Source: Natrinema halophilum (GTDB taxonomy: Archaea > Halobacteriota > Halobacteria > Halobacteriales > Natrialbaceae). Taken from it: a stretch of DNA of 64,000 bases. The notes beneath the pieces were generated by a model. It had not been told where the DNA came from, did not search any database, and saw only the letters and a list, made by a program, of their open reading frames with translations. Location: NCBI RefSeq assembly GCF_013402815.2, contig NZ_CP058601.1:3906001-3970000 (forward strand), written 5' to 3'. Both the position numbers and the translations under genes were made by a program. Positions 1 through 7,424 of this stretch are shown here, piece after piece (positions within the stretch are counted from its first letter, which is position 1; each line of letters opens with the position of its first letter).

Positions 1-159
1 CCGGACGATCGCCTCGACCGTGAGCCCCTACAGCGCGCCGAACGCGACGGGCTGTACTGTCTCGGCGACTGGGTCGTCGGCGAAGGGCGTATCCACGCGG
101 CGCTTCGCAACGGACTGGATGTCGGGCGGCGAGTCGCCGACACCGATACGGAGCGATAG
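1..159 (+). CDS. FAD/NAD(P)-dependent oxidoreductase, C-terminal end only
   Basis: The open frame runs in from the left edge and stops with TAG at 157-159, giving 52 residues. The stretch GLYCLGDWVVGEGRIHAALR resembles the last FAD-contacting segment of amine-oxidase/renalase-like flavoproteins, where a Gly-Asp pair binds the flavin pyrophosphate and a helix follows. Only the C-terminus is present, so substrate and start are unknown. It converges on trkA, about 40 nt away. Confidence 0.65.
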   Translation, partial: PDDRLDREPLQRAERDGLYCLGDWVVGEGRIHAALRNGLDVGRRVADTDTER

Positions 160-197
160 CGGAACTGTCCGCCGCGGTTGCGACCGGTCGCGGAACC

Positions 198-1538
198 TTA
201 CAGCGCCGAGGTGGCCTCGTCTAACACCTCGGTATCGACGAAGAGGACCACGTGGTCCCCGCGCTCGACGACGGTTTCGCCCCGCGGAGTGATCAGTTCA
301 TCGTCACGGGTGATCGCCCCGATGACGATTCCGGTCGGGAGTTCTGTCATCGCATCGTCGATCCGACTTTCGAACAGTACACTGTCACGGTTGACCTCGA
401 TTTCGAGGACCTCCGCGCGGTCCGACTCGAGCATGGCGACGTTTTCGGTCTCTTGCTCGCGGGTGAAGCGAGTGATCTCTTCGGCAGTGACGAGTCGCGG
501 ATTCACTCCGACGTCGATTCCGACCGTTTCGAAGAGGTCGACGTACTCACCCGCTTCGACGACACCGATGGTGCGACTGACACCGAGTCGCCCGGCCAGC
601 AGAGAGACGAGCAGATTCTTCTCGTCGCTCTCGAGGGCGGCGACGACGAGGTCGGATTCATCGACGTGCTCTCGAACGAGAAAGTCGATGTCAGTCGCAT
701 CGCTTCGCAAAACAAGCGTCTCCGGTAGCATCTCGGCCAGTTTGCGCGCCCGCTTGGGGTCACGTTCGATGAGACGCACATCGACGCCCTTCTCTTCCTC
801 GAAGAGCCGGGCCGTCTGGTAGCCGATTTCGCCGCCACCGACGATGACGACCTCGTCGACGTCTTCGAGGGACAGTTCGGGCGTCAGTGAGGCCGCGAAC
901 GCGCGGACGCTCTCCTCGGAGCCGATCACGACGACGGCGTCACCGACCTCGATGACCGCGTCGCCAGTCGGCACGATGACCTCGTCACCGCGCAAGAGGG
1001 CGGCGAAGGTCAACGATTCGTATCGATCGGCTTCTGCGACTGTTTCGCCGGCGATAGGGCTCTCCATCTCGACCTCGAACTCGGCCATCCGAACGAGTCC
1101 GCCGGCGAAGGTATCGACGTCGTGTGCGCCGGGCAGGCCGGCGATGCGGACGATCGTTTCAGCAGTCTGGAGATCCGTACAGACCATGAAATCGACGCCG
1201 AACGCACCCGCCGAACGTTCCCAGGTCTGCAGGAGATTCGTCTTCTTGACTCGGGCGATCGTAAACGGTGTACCGATGGCTTTTGCCACACCGCAGACGA
1301 CGATATTCGTCTCGTCGCTGTTGGTACTCGCGATGACCAGATCCGCGTTCTCGATACCGGCTTCGGTGAGCGTTTCGATCGACGTCCCGTCGCCTTCCAG
1401 CGCCAGCACGTCGTGGGAGTACGTGATCGACTCGACCTTGACAGGATCGGTATCGACGACGACGACGTTGTGTTTTTCGGCGAGGCCCTCGGCGATGTTC
1501 GAGCCGACTTGTCCAGCACCGACGACGATCACGCGCAC
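198..1538 (-). CDS. trkA: Trk potassium uptake system regulatory subunit TrkA
   Basis: This 446-residue protein is a peripheral, nucleotide-binding gating subunit for TrkH-type K+ channels, central to osmoadaptation in salt-in haloarchaea. It has the duplicated layout of full-length TrkA: a Rossmann TrkA-N domain with GAGQVG at residues 7-12, a TrkA-C domain around 150-215, a second Rossmann domain with GGGEIG at 234-239, and a second TrkA-C domain at the C-terminus. The start is a GTG. No trkH is in view, so its channel partner must lie elsewhere. Confidence 0.93.
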   Translation of the reverse strand: MRVIVVGAGQVGSNIAEGLAEKHNVVVVDTDPVKVESITYSHDVLALEGDGTSIETLTEAGIENADLVIASTNSDETNIVVCGVAKAIGTPFTIARVKKTNLLQTWERSAGAFGVDFMVCTDLQTAETIVRIAGLPGAHDVDTFAGGLVRMAEFEVEMESPIAGETVAEADRYESLTFAALLRGDEVIVPTGDAVIEVGDAVVVIGSEESVRAFAASLTPELSLEDVDEVVIVGGGEIGYQTARLFEEEKGVDVRLIERDPKRARKLAEMLPETLVLRSDATDIDFLVREHVDESDLVVAALESDEKNLLVSLLAGRLGVSRTIGVVEAGEYVDLFETVGIDVGVNPRLVTAEEITRFTREQETENVAMLESDRAEVLEIEVNRDSVLFESRIDDAMTELPTGIVIGAITRDDELITPRGETVVERGDHVVLFVDTEVLDEATSAL

Positions 1539-1844
1539 CGTCGTCTCACCCGCGAGCGATGCGGACTCGAGTCGGCGCAGATGCCACCCATGTCACTGAC
1601 GTGTACTCCGAGCAGCAAGTGGGTTTGGTCTGATTTCTCCGATAGTCATCGCAGTTACGACCGGCGAACCGCGGTCTTTGAACGCTGAACCGACGAACCC
1701 GACGACGACCGGCCACGATCGCACGATCGGGTATCTGCCTGGAGGATTGCCGTCCCGGTACTTGCCTGGAGGAGCGTCATCCGGGAACCAGCACCGACCG
1801 GGGTTCCCACTGGTGAAGCCCTGCCTGTTCCGCCGGGGTGGCTG
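1539..1844. other. Intergenic gap between trkA and the SRPBCC gene
   Basis: Roughly 300 nt with no convincing gene. It contains a direct repeat of tgcctggagga (near 1737 and 1763) but nothing recognisable as a structural RNA. The trkA promoter should lie in its left part. Confidence 0.5.
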
Positions 1845-2366
1845 TCACGGCATTTCGTGAACCGTCAACTCGACATCGCGTCGCCGGCCTTCGATGTCCG
1901 CGACCAGCCGCTCGACGACACGCTCGGCTTCGGAGAGCAGTTTCGGCTCGACTTTCTGTACGACCCAGTCCAGCGAGACGAACCGCGGTAGCGAAACCGC
2001 GTTTTTGTCCGCCGAATGGGGATCGTAGACCGCCTCGAAGTAGATCCGACTCGCCGTCTCTTCGGTCGGCGGTGCAGACTCCGGTTCCGGTTTTACGCGC
2101 CACTCCCCGCGGGCGTCGATGTCCGTGACTAGCTGCCATTCGAGCGACTCGGGAGCGGAAACTTCGATCACCTTCGAGCGAGCGGTGTAACTGAGTTTCC
2201 ACCACGCCAGCTCGAGGTCATAGACCGAGCCGACGGTCCCGTCGCCGTTGACTCGAACGTCTCTCAGGTGGTCCGTGTATCTCGGATAGTCGGCAAAAGA
2301 CCGCACGTACGGAAAGACCTCCTCGGGCGACCGATGGGCGAGCGTGCTGAGAAGAATTCTGTCCAC
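1845..2366 (-). CDS. SRPBCC (START/polyketide-cyclase-like) family protein
   Basis: A 173-residue protein when begun at the GTG at 2364-2366. The open frame extends further upstream, but that part reads as basic, low-complexity non-coding sequence. The pattern HRSPEEVFPYVRSFADYPRY at the start, then WKLSYTARSKVIE and a long C-terminal helix, fits the helix-grip SRPBCC fold that binds hydrophobic ligands, as in coenzyme Q-binding and cyclase-like proteins. The ligand cannot be told from sequence. It stands alone on the minus strand. Confidence 0.7.
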   Translation of the reverse strand: MDRILLSTLAHRSPEEVFPYVRSFADYPRYTDHLRDVRVNGDGTVGSVYDLELAWWKLSYTARSKVIEVSAPESLEWQLVTDIDARGEWRVKPEPESAPPTEETASRIYFEAVYDPHSADKNAVSLPRFVSLDWVVQKVEPKLLSEAERVVERLVADIEGRRRDVELTVHEMP

Positions 2367-2994
2367 GGCTGGCCTACGGTGGGTTCGAACGTAAGGATTA
2401 CTCTCTGTCGGAATCGACGCTGGCGACTCGCGGCGTCGGCGATGCTGCAGGGTCAGTGTACGACACAGCACGTTTTCACGGCTGGGCCTCCGAACCGATC
2501 GTCCGTCGCTGCTCGCGGCTTCTCGCCGATGACGCCGCGTCCGGACTCGATTATCGAGACGATCGGGAGCGTTGCGGTCGCGAAGGGGACGAGCATGACC
2601 GCCCCGAACTCGAGGTCGGTGAGCCCGACCAGTTCCGGGTCAGTCGATCCGACGAGTGTCATCGCCCGGTCCATCAGATCGAGCGCGTCGGTCCCAGAAT
2701 CCCGAGGGTCGGACGGGCAAACTCCCCGTACTGAGCGCGATTGAGACGGTGCGAGCGATCCTCGACGGATGCGTCTTTTGGCTCGACCCGCCTGGCGGAC
2801 GTCCAGACGGTCAGGACCGGCCCGACGATGCGCGTGATTACGAGAGCGAGTGGGGCAATCACAGTCGCACCGTGCGTTTCGCGTTACAATTCACCGTTTG
2901 AAACGACGATAGATCGATACGAATCGTTCGCGAAGGCAACTCGTGCGAGGCTGTCAGCGACGCCCAGCGCCCTGAAAATCGGTTGGCAGCCTGC
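2367..2994. other. Long gap holding a possible broken gene
   Basis: About 630 nt between the SRPBCC gene and the FKBP gene. The only coding-like material is the pair of overlapping minus-strand frames at 2453-2862, described separately. Nothing else is recognisable. Confidence 0.4.
2453..2862 (-). pseudogene. Possible frameshifted small membrane protein gene (or two overlapping small genes)
   Basis: Two minus-strand frames, 2674-2862 (GTG start) and 2453-2674, meet at a TGATG overlap. Frame one encodes a hydrophobic segment (MIAPLALVITRIVGPVLTVW) followed by a polar region. Frame two encodes a second membrane segment (LEFGAVMLVPFATATLPIVS). Frame two remains coding-like upstream of its ATG, reading GTDALDLMDRAM. 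That suggests one two-helix membrane protein broken by a frameshift between about 2674 and 2730. Two translationally coupled small genes remain possible. The family is not recognised. Confidence 0.4.
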
Positions 2995-3516
2995 TCAGGT
3001 GGTCCCGACGCCGTCAGCTGGATCCACCTCGTGGCCTGTAGTGACGGCGTGTGTTTCCAGGACCTTGAGTTCGAATTCGATGCGTTCACCGGCGAGTTCG
3101 TGATTGAAGTCGATCGTCACCGAGTCCTCGGAAACGTCGGTTATCCAGCCGACGGCACCGGACTGACTCTGGACAAGTTCGTCGACCTCGGCGATCGTAT
3201 CGCTACGAGCCTCGATCTCGTCTCGAGGGACCGTTACGATTGCGTTTTCGTCAACGGTTCCGTAGGCCGCTTCGGGTTCGAGGACGAACGTTTTCGTTTC
3301 GCCCTCAGCCATGTCCTGAATAGCCTCGTCGATTCCCGGGAGGACGTGGCCCTCCCCAACGCGGAACTCGAGGGGCTTGAAATCGCGGTGATCATGATAG
3401 ACACCTTCTTCAAGTGCGACGTCGACGTCGGTCGTCTCGAACACCTCTCCCGATTCCGGGCCGTCAACCAGACGACCGGTCAGGTGAACGATTACGATCT
3501 GGCTTGGTCCGATCAT
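2995..3516 (-). CDS. FKBP-type peptidyl-prolyl cis-trans isomerase (SlyD-like)
   Basis: A 173-residue prolyl isomerase/chaperone. It has the FKBP core split by a large flap insert, as in SlyD and archaeal long FKBPs: VIVHLTGRLVDG near the start, then VLPGIDEAIQDMAEGETKTF, AAYG, the insert, and a closing strand ending FELKVLETH. The ATG at 3516 lies 2 nt after the stop of the molybdoenzyme gene, with gaggag as a likely ribosome site, so the two are co-transcribed. It has no signal peptide and is probably cytoplasmic. A folding role for the operon's other products is inference. Confidence 0.85.
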   Translation of the reverse strand: MIGPSQIVIVHLTGRLVDGPESGEVFETTDVDVALEEGVYHDHRDFKPLEFRVGEGHVLPGIDEAIQDMAEGETKTFVLEPEAAYGTVDENAIVTVPRDEIEARSDTIAEVDELVQSQSGAVGWITDVSEDSVTIDFNHELAGERIEFELKVLETHAVTTGHEVDPADGVGTT

Positions 3517-3518
3517 TG

Positions 3519-4970
3519 TCACTCCTCGATGGTGCAGGAAACAGCATGGGGCATGTAGGCATTGTTCCCGTACCCCTTCTGATTCCACGGATACTTGTCG
3601 TCCGCGATAGAGCGGAGTTGTTCGTCTTTGCCGGATATCGCCGCAGGCTGGGTGTATCTGCGTTCGTCGGTGGCTCGCGAGACGAGCGTGTGGTCGCCCG
3701 AAGACGGATTCTCCCAGATGTAGCGGAACTGCCGCCAGCCGGAAGCGCCGTCGACCGGACCGAAGAACTCGGCTTCGCCCCACGAGTCGCCACCGTCCGT
3801 GGATACCTCGACTGTCTGGACAGCGTCGTCTCCGGCCCACGCGACGCCGATGACTTCAACCGTTCCAGCAGGCGACTGGGATACTGTCTGTCCATCTCCC
3901 GGATATCCGATCAGCGATTTTTCTAACTGATCGTACATGTAGGCGTTTTTGATCGCGTCGGTCTGTTCCATCTGTTCGCGCGTGTCGTAAACCGGAATGT
4001 CCTCGTAGTGTTCTGCACCCGAATCCTCTTCGGGCAAGATTCGATAGGAGTACTGCTGCCAGTGCGTGTACGTCCGCTGTCCGTTTTCTGGCGCACCTTC
4101 TTCTTCCCACTCGTTACCGATGACCATCGACTCCATGACGTGCATCCGATTGAGCCACTTGACGTTGTTACAACCGAACCAACCGGGCACGAGCAACCGC
4201 ACCGGGAATCCGTGATCGGGAGACACCGGCGAGCCGTTCATGTTATACGCCAACAGGGTGTCGTCCATGACTTTCTCCATCGGAATCGACCGACAGAACA
4301 CGTCTTCCCCCTCCGGATGTTCGCCACCCATCACGGTGAGGAAGTACCCATCGCTCGTCTCTGCCCCGTACTCCTCTAAGATATCGGAGACCGGAGTTCC
4401 CGTCCAGACGGTGTTTCCGACTGCACCGAAACTCCACTGATTCCCCCCGACTTGCGGGTCGAAGTACGATCGCCCGTTGCCGGCACACTGCATCGTGTGG
4501 GTAACCGACTCCGTGCTGTACGAGTGTTTTATTTCCTCCATCGAGAGGTCGATTTCGCTGTCGACGAGGCCGGTCAACGAAACGGTCCACTCGGACTCGT
4601 CGATGTCGGGAGTCGGGTAGTGATTTCTGATGTAGTGTTCTTCACGCGGGGTGATGTAATCCGCGTACGTCGCTCTGGCGGCGGCCTCCCCGTTTTCCGG
4701 TTCCGGCGAGAGAATTCGGAGCCCCGGATACCGATCCTCGAGCGACGGCTCCGTGTCACCATCGTCGGTGCCGTCTCCGTTACCATTTCCGTTTCCGTCG
4801 CCGGTGCCGTTTCCATTGCCGGTGTCGTCGGAATTCGCTCCGCAGCCAGCGAGAACGCCGACTCCGGCCAGCGATCCCGTTGCCATCAGGAATCGGCGTC
4901 GTTCGATGAACCGATCGCGCAGTGTCCCTCTGTCAGAACCGTGTCTACCGTCCGGTTGTTGGCCAGACAT
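3519..4970 (-). CDS. Sulfite-oxidase-family molybdopterin oxidoreductase, Tat lipoprotein
   Basis: A 483-residue exported molybdoenzyme. The N-terminus has a Tat motif (RRRFL at 24-28) and a lipobox ending at Cys43, then a Gly/Asn/Asp linker (about 50-72). The oxidoreductase molybdopterin-binding domain follows, with the Mo-ligand cysteine in HTMQCAGNGR (Cys162). The C-terminal third is the Mo-cofactor dimerisation beta-sandwich (VEVSTDGGDSWGEAEF). Known members oxidise sulfite or reduce S- and N-oxides. The halocyanin gene 55 nt upstream suggests electrons pass to a blue copper protein; that pairing is inference. No cytochrome b partner is nearby. Confidence 0.88.
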   Translation of the reverse strand: MSGQQPDGRHGSDRGTLRDRFIERRRFLMATGSLAGVGVLAGCGANSDDTGNGNGTGDGNGNGNGDGTDDGDTEPSLEDRYPGLRILSPEPENGEAAARATYADYITPREEHYIRNHYPTPDIDESEWTVSLTGLVDSEIDLSMEEIKHSYSTESVTHTMQCAGNGRSYFDPQVGGNQWSFGAVGNTVWTGTPVSDILEEYGAETSDGYFLTVMGGEHPEGEDVFCRSIPMEKVMDDTLLAYNMNGSPVSPDHGFPVRLLVPGWFGCNNVKWLNRMHVMESMVIGNEWEEEGAPENGQRTYTHWQQYSYRILPEEDSGAEHYEDIPVYDTREQMEQTDAIKNAYMYDQLEKSLIGYPGDGQTVSQSPAGTVEVIGVAWAGDDAVQTVEVSTDGGDSWGEAEFFGPVDGASGWRQFRYIWENPSSGDHTLVSRATDERRYTQPAAISGKDEQLRSIADDKYPWNQKGYGNNAYMPHAVSCTIEE

Positions 4971-5025
4971 GATCTCTATTGTGTTTGTTGGACAATATCA
5001 AACATCGTCTGGTGTACGCCAACCG

Positions 5026-5490
5026 TTATTCGGAAACGATCACCGTCCCGACCATACCTTGCCCTTCGTGAGGAGTACAGACGTAGACGTACTCACCTGG
5101 GACGGTAAATTCGTGTTCGAAGGTCTCGTCGACGTCCATGATGGCAAAGTGATCGTCGCCATCGTACGACGTGAAGGGGTCTGAACCGTCCGGATTTTTG
5201 CACTTCGGTGATGCGTCTGGGTGGCTCGTAACGTTGTGACCCTCACTCCGTGCGATCCACGTGACCGTATCGCCCGTCTCGATTTCTACTTCCTCGGGGT
5301 CGAACCGAAGTCGGCCCTCCGGACCGACATCGATTTCCGTACCACCGCTGCCGGGAGACTCATCGGAACCGCCGTTAGTATTGTCTGTGTCATCCTGCTG
5401 GTCGTCGTTCTGTCCCCCAAAACAACCGGCGAGGCTTGCTCCGATCGCGACAATGCCGACCGACCGAAGGAACGTACGTCGTTCGTTCAT
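5026..5490 (-). CDS. Halocyanin (blue copper, plastocyanin-like), Tat lipoprotein
   Basis: A 154-residue type-1 copper protein that carries single electrons at the outer face of the membrane. I start it at the ATG at 5490, directly before the Tat motif NERRTFL; ten more residues would be added by an upstream start. The lipobox is SLAGC with Cys23. A Gln/Asp/Asn-rich linker leads to one plastocyanin domain with the copper ligands visible: His in SEGHNVTSH, and Cys, His and Met in YVCTPHEGQGM. It leads the halocyanin, molybdoenzyme, FKBP set. Confidence 0.9.
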   Translation of the reverse strand: MNERRTFLRSVGIVAIGASLAGCFGGQNDDQQDDTDNTNGGSDESPGSGGTEIDVGPEGRLRFDPEEVEIETGDTVTWIARSEGHNVTSHPDASPKCKNPDGSDPFTSYDGDDHFAIMDVDETFEHEFTVPGEYVYVCTPHEGQGMVGTVIVSE

Positions 5491-5699
5491 CTTGCACGCC
5501 ATCGCAAGTATTCGGCTCACAAATAACCTGAATTGGCACAGACCAACTCGACCAGTGTCCTGAAATGATACTAACGCTCATCGTACAACCACTCGGAGTC
5601 GCCCCGTCTCTTCGAATCGGCAGCGACTGATCGTCGTATTTATCACATCCGAACGATTGTTCGGGCCGAGTCGAAGATTACGGATATTCAACTCAGGCG

Positions 5700-5711
5700 T
5701 TAAAATATATA
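5700..5711 (+). promoter_or_regulatory. TATA box of the HTH_10 regulator gene
   Basis: The AT run ttaaaatatata is centred about 29 nt before the ATG at 5735, the spacing expected for a leaderless or nearly leaderless archaeal transcript. It lies in the divergent space shared with the halocyanin gene. Confidence 0.65.
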
Positions 5712-5734
5712 CACCTATTTACCACCGTGTGCTA

Positions 5735-6499
5735 ATGGTCAACAATATGCGTGAGCTGACTTTTACGCTCGAGTACGAAGACGGGGTCGATCCCCTGATG
5801 GACACGTTTATCGAGAATCCGACGCTTTCGTCGGAGTCCATCGCCAGTTGTGTCCGCCGGGATCGGTTGTGGTCTCTCGAGCGGTTCTTTGGGTCCTCGT
5901 CAGCACTCGATAGCGTCGAACGCATCCGGTTGGACGACGAAACACCGAGAGAAGAGATGACGAAGTCGAACTGCGGAGCTGTTCGCCAGCACAACATACT
6001 CGAGCGATCGCCGACGACGCTCGCGCTCTATTCGGTTGTCAAACGGCTCCATACCTGCGATTCTGTGATGGCGGTTGCGGCCCGTCACCTCGATCTCGGT
6101 GGCATATTCCAGTCACATCGACGTGGCAACTGTTTCAAGTGGCGCATGCTCATGCCGACCGACGAGAACGTCGACGTGTTCCACGAACAAGTCGAAACGA
6201 ACCTCGACGAAGGGATTCAATTCACCCTCGGTCGCCTCTGTGAAGCCGAACAATTGAACTACGATTCGTTAGCAACGGTTTCGATGCCCCAAGAACAGCG
6301 GAATACGATCAGGGCCGCCATCCAACACGGATACTACGAAACGCCACGAGAAATCACGGTCAGTGAACTCGCGGAAGTCCTCGACGTTCCGCAGTCGACG
6401 GTATCCTATCGTCTCCGCCAGGCCGAAGCACAACTCGCCAAGGGATACCTGCAACGGTCTGACGAGGAGTTCCGTACGCAAGTTAGCCATCACACGTGA
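5735..6499 (+). CDS. HTH_10 (bacterio-opsin activator-type) transcriptional regulator
   Basis: A 254-residue regulator starting at 5735, just behind a good TATA box. The N-terminal two-thirds is the poorly conserved sensor half typical of haloarchaeal Bat/DmsR-like proteins. The C-terminus (about 190-254) is the HTH_10 domain: RAAIQHGYYETPREITVSEL, then a helix-turn-helix with VPQSTVSYRLRQAEAQL. It is divergent from the halocyanin-molybdoenzyme operon over a 244-nt gap, so control of that operon is the natural guess. The effector cannot be told. Confidence 0.82.
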   Translation: MVNNMRELTFTLEYEDGVDPLMDTFIENPTLSSESIASCVRRDRLWSLERFFGSSSALDSVERIRLDDETPREEMTKSNCGAVRQHNILERSPTTLALYSVVKRLHTCDSVMAVAARHLDLGGIFQSHRRGNCFKWRMLMPTDENVDVFHEQVETNLDEGIQFTLGRLCEAEQLNYDSLATVSMPQEQRNTIRAAIQHGYYETPREITVSELAEVLDVPQSTVSYRLRQAEAQLAKGYLQRSDEEFRTQVSHHT

Positions 6500-6606
6500 T
6501 CTGATACGTATTCGGGGCCCTTTCGGTTGGGGCCGACTCCGATTTCCCCTCGAGCACCCCGACGGAGACGATAATCTTCTATACGCGGGCCGAACAACCG
6601 CGGACC

Positions 6607-7344
6607 ATGTACGACGTCTGTATCGTCGGCGGGGGCGTCTCCGGCCTCGCCGCGTCGATCTTCACCGCTCGTGCGGGCCTTGACACCCTCGTCATCGATG
6701 GCGGGGAGTCCATTCTCGCGCGAAACGCAAGCCTCGAGAACTACCCCGGATTCCCCGACGGTGTCGACGCCCGCCAGTATCTGCGTCTCAGCCGCGAACA
6801 GGCCGAAAATGCCGGCGCCGCGTTCGAACTCGGTCGGGTGACGAGTATCGAGCCGGTTACCGAGCGCGACCTCGACGATGGCTTCGTCCTCGAGACAAAA
6901 GGGGGCGAACCGCTCGAGGCGCGACGCGTCGTCGCGGCCTCGTGGTCCGATAGCGACTACCTCGTCCCGCTCGATGTGGGCCGTATCCAACGCGGGAGCA
7001 AACACTTCGTCTCGGTCGACCAGGGCGGGCGAACGGCCGTCGACGGCATCTACGCGGCGGGCCGGCTCGCGGACGAACCCCACCAGGCGATTGTCGCGGC
7101 CGGACACGGCGCCAAAGTCGGGCTCGCGGTGATCCACGACTCGGACGCCAATTTCTATCACGACTGGGTCGCACCCGAAGGCTACTTCACGGGCCGCGGC
7201 CGCGAAGTTCCGCCGTGTTGCGAGGAAATAGACGACGCTGAACGCCGAGAACGCGACGAGCGGGCACGAAAGCGACTGCTCGAGGCCTTCGACGAACCGC
7301 TCGACGAGGAGCCGACGATGCACCCGAGCGTGGAGGGGGACTGA
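6607..7344 (+). CDS. Shortened thioredoxin-reductase-like FAD oxidoreductase
   Basis: A 245-residue flavoprotein with the N-terminal FAD motif (VGGGVSGLAA, residues 7-16) and the C-terminal FAD segment (VDGIYAAGRLADEPHQAIVA) of the TrxB family. The roughly 120-residue NADPH domain with its CxxC disulfide, which in TrxB sits between them, is missing, so it cannot work as a classical thioredoxin reductase. A charged tail of about 50 residues carries a vicinal Cys-Cys (PPCCEE). It lies 80 nt upstream of the IucA/IucC gene on the same strand. The electron partner is unknown. Confidence 0.75.
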   Translation: MYDVCIVGGGVSGLAASIFTARAGLDTLVIDGGESILARNASLENYPGFPDGVDARQYLRLSREQAENAGAAFELGRVTSIEPVTERDLDDGFVLETKGGEPLEARRVVAASWSDSDYLVPLDVGRIQRGSKHFVSVDQGGRTAVDGIYAAGRLADEPHQAIVAAGHGAKVGLAVIHDSDANFYHDWVAPEGYFTGRGREVPPCCEEIDDAERRERDERARKRLLEAFDEPLDEEPTMHPSVEGD

Positions 7345-7424
7345 ACGGTCGTTCGTATTCGCTGTCTCGCTCCCTGTGAATTAACACGGCGCGCGTCGAA
7401 GCTCCGTTCTGGCCCGTTCTACGT

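Noticed and set aside
1678-1860. 60-codon plus-strand frame in the gap before the SRPBCC gene
   Set aside because: Low-complexity Pro/Gly/Arg sequence caused by a short DNA direct repeat, with no family resemblance, and overlapping a real gene's end.
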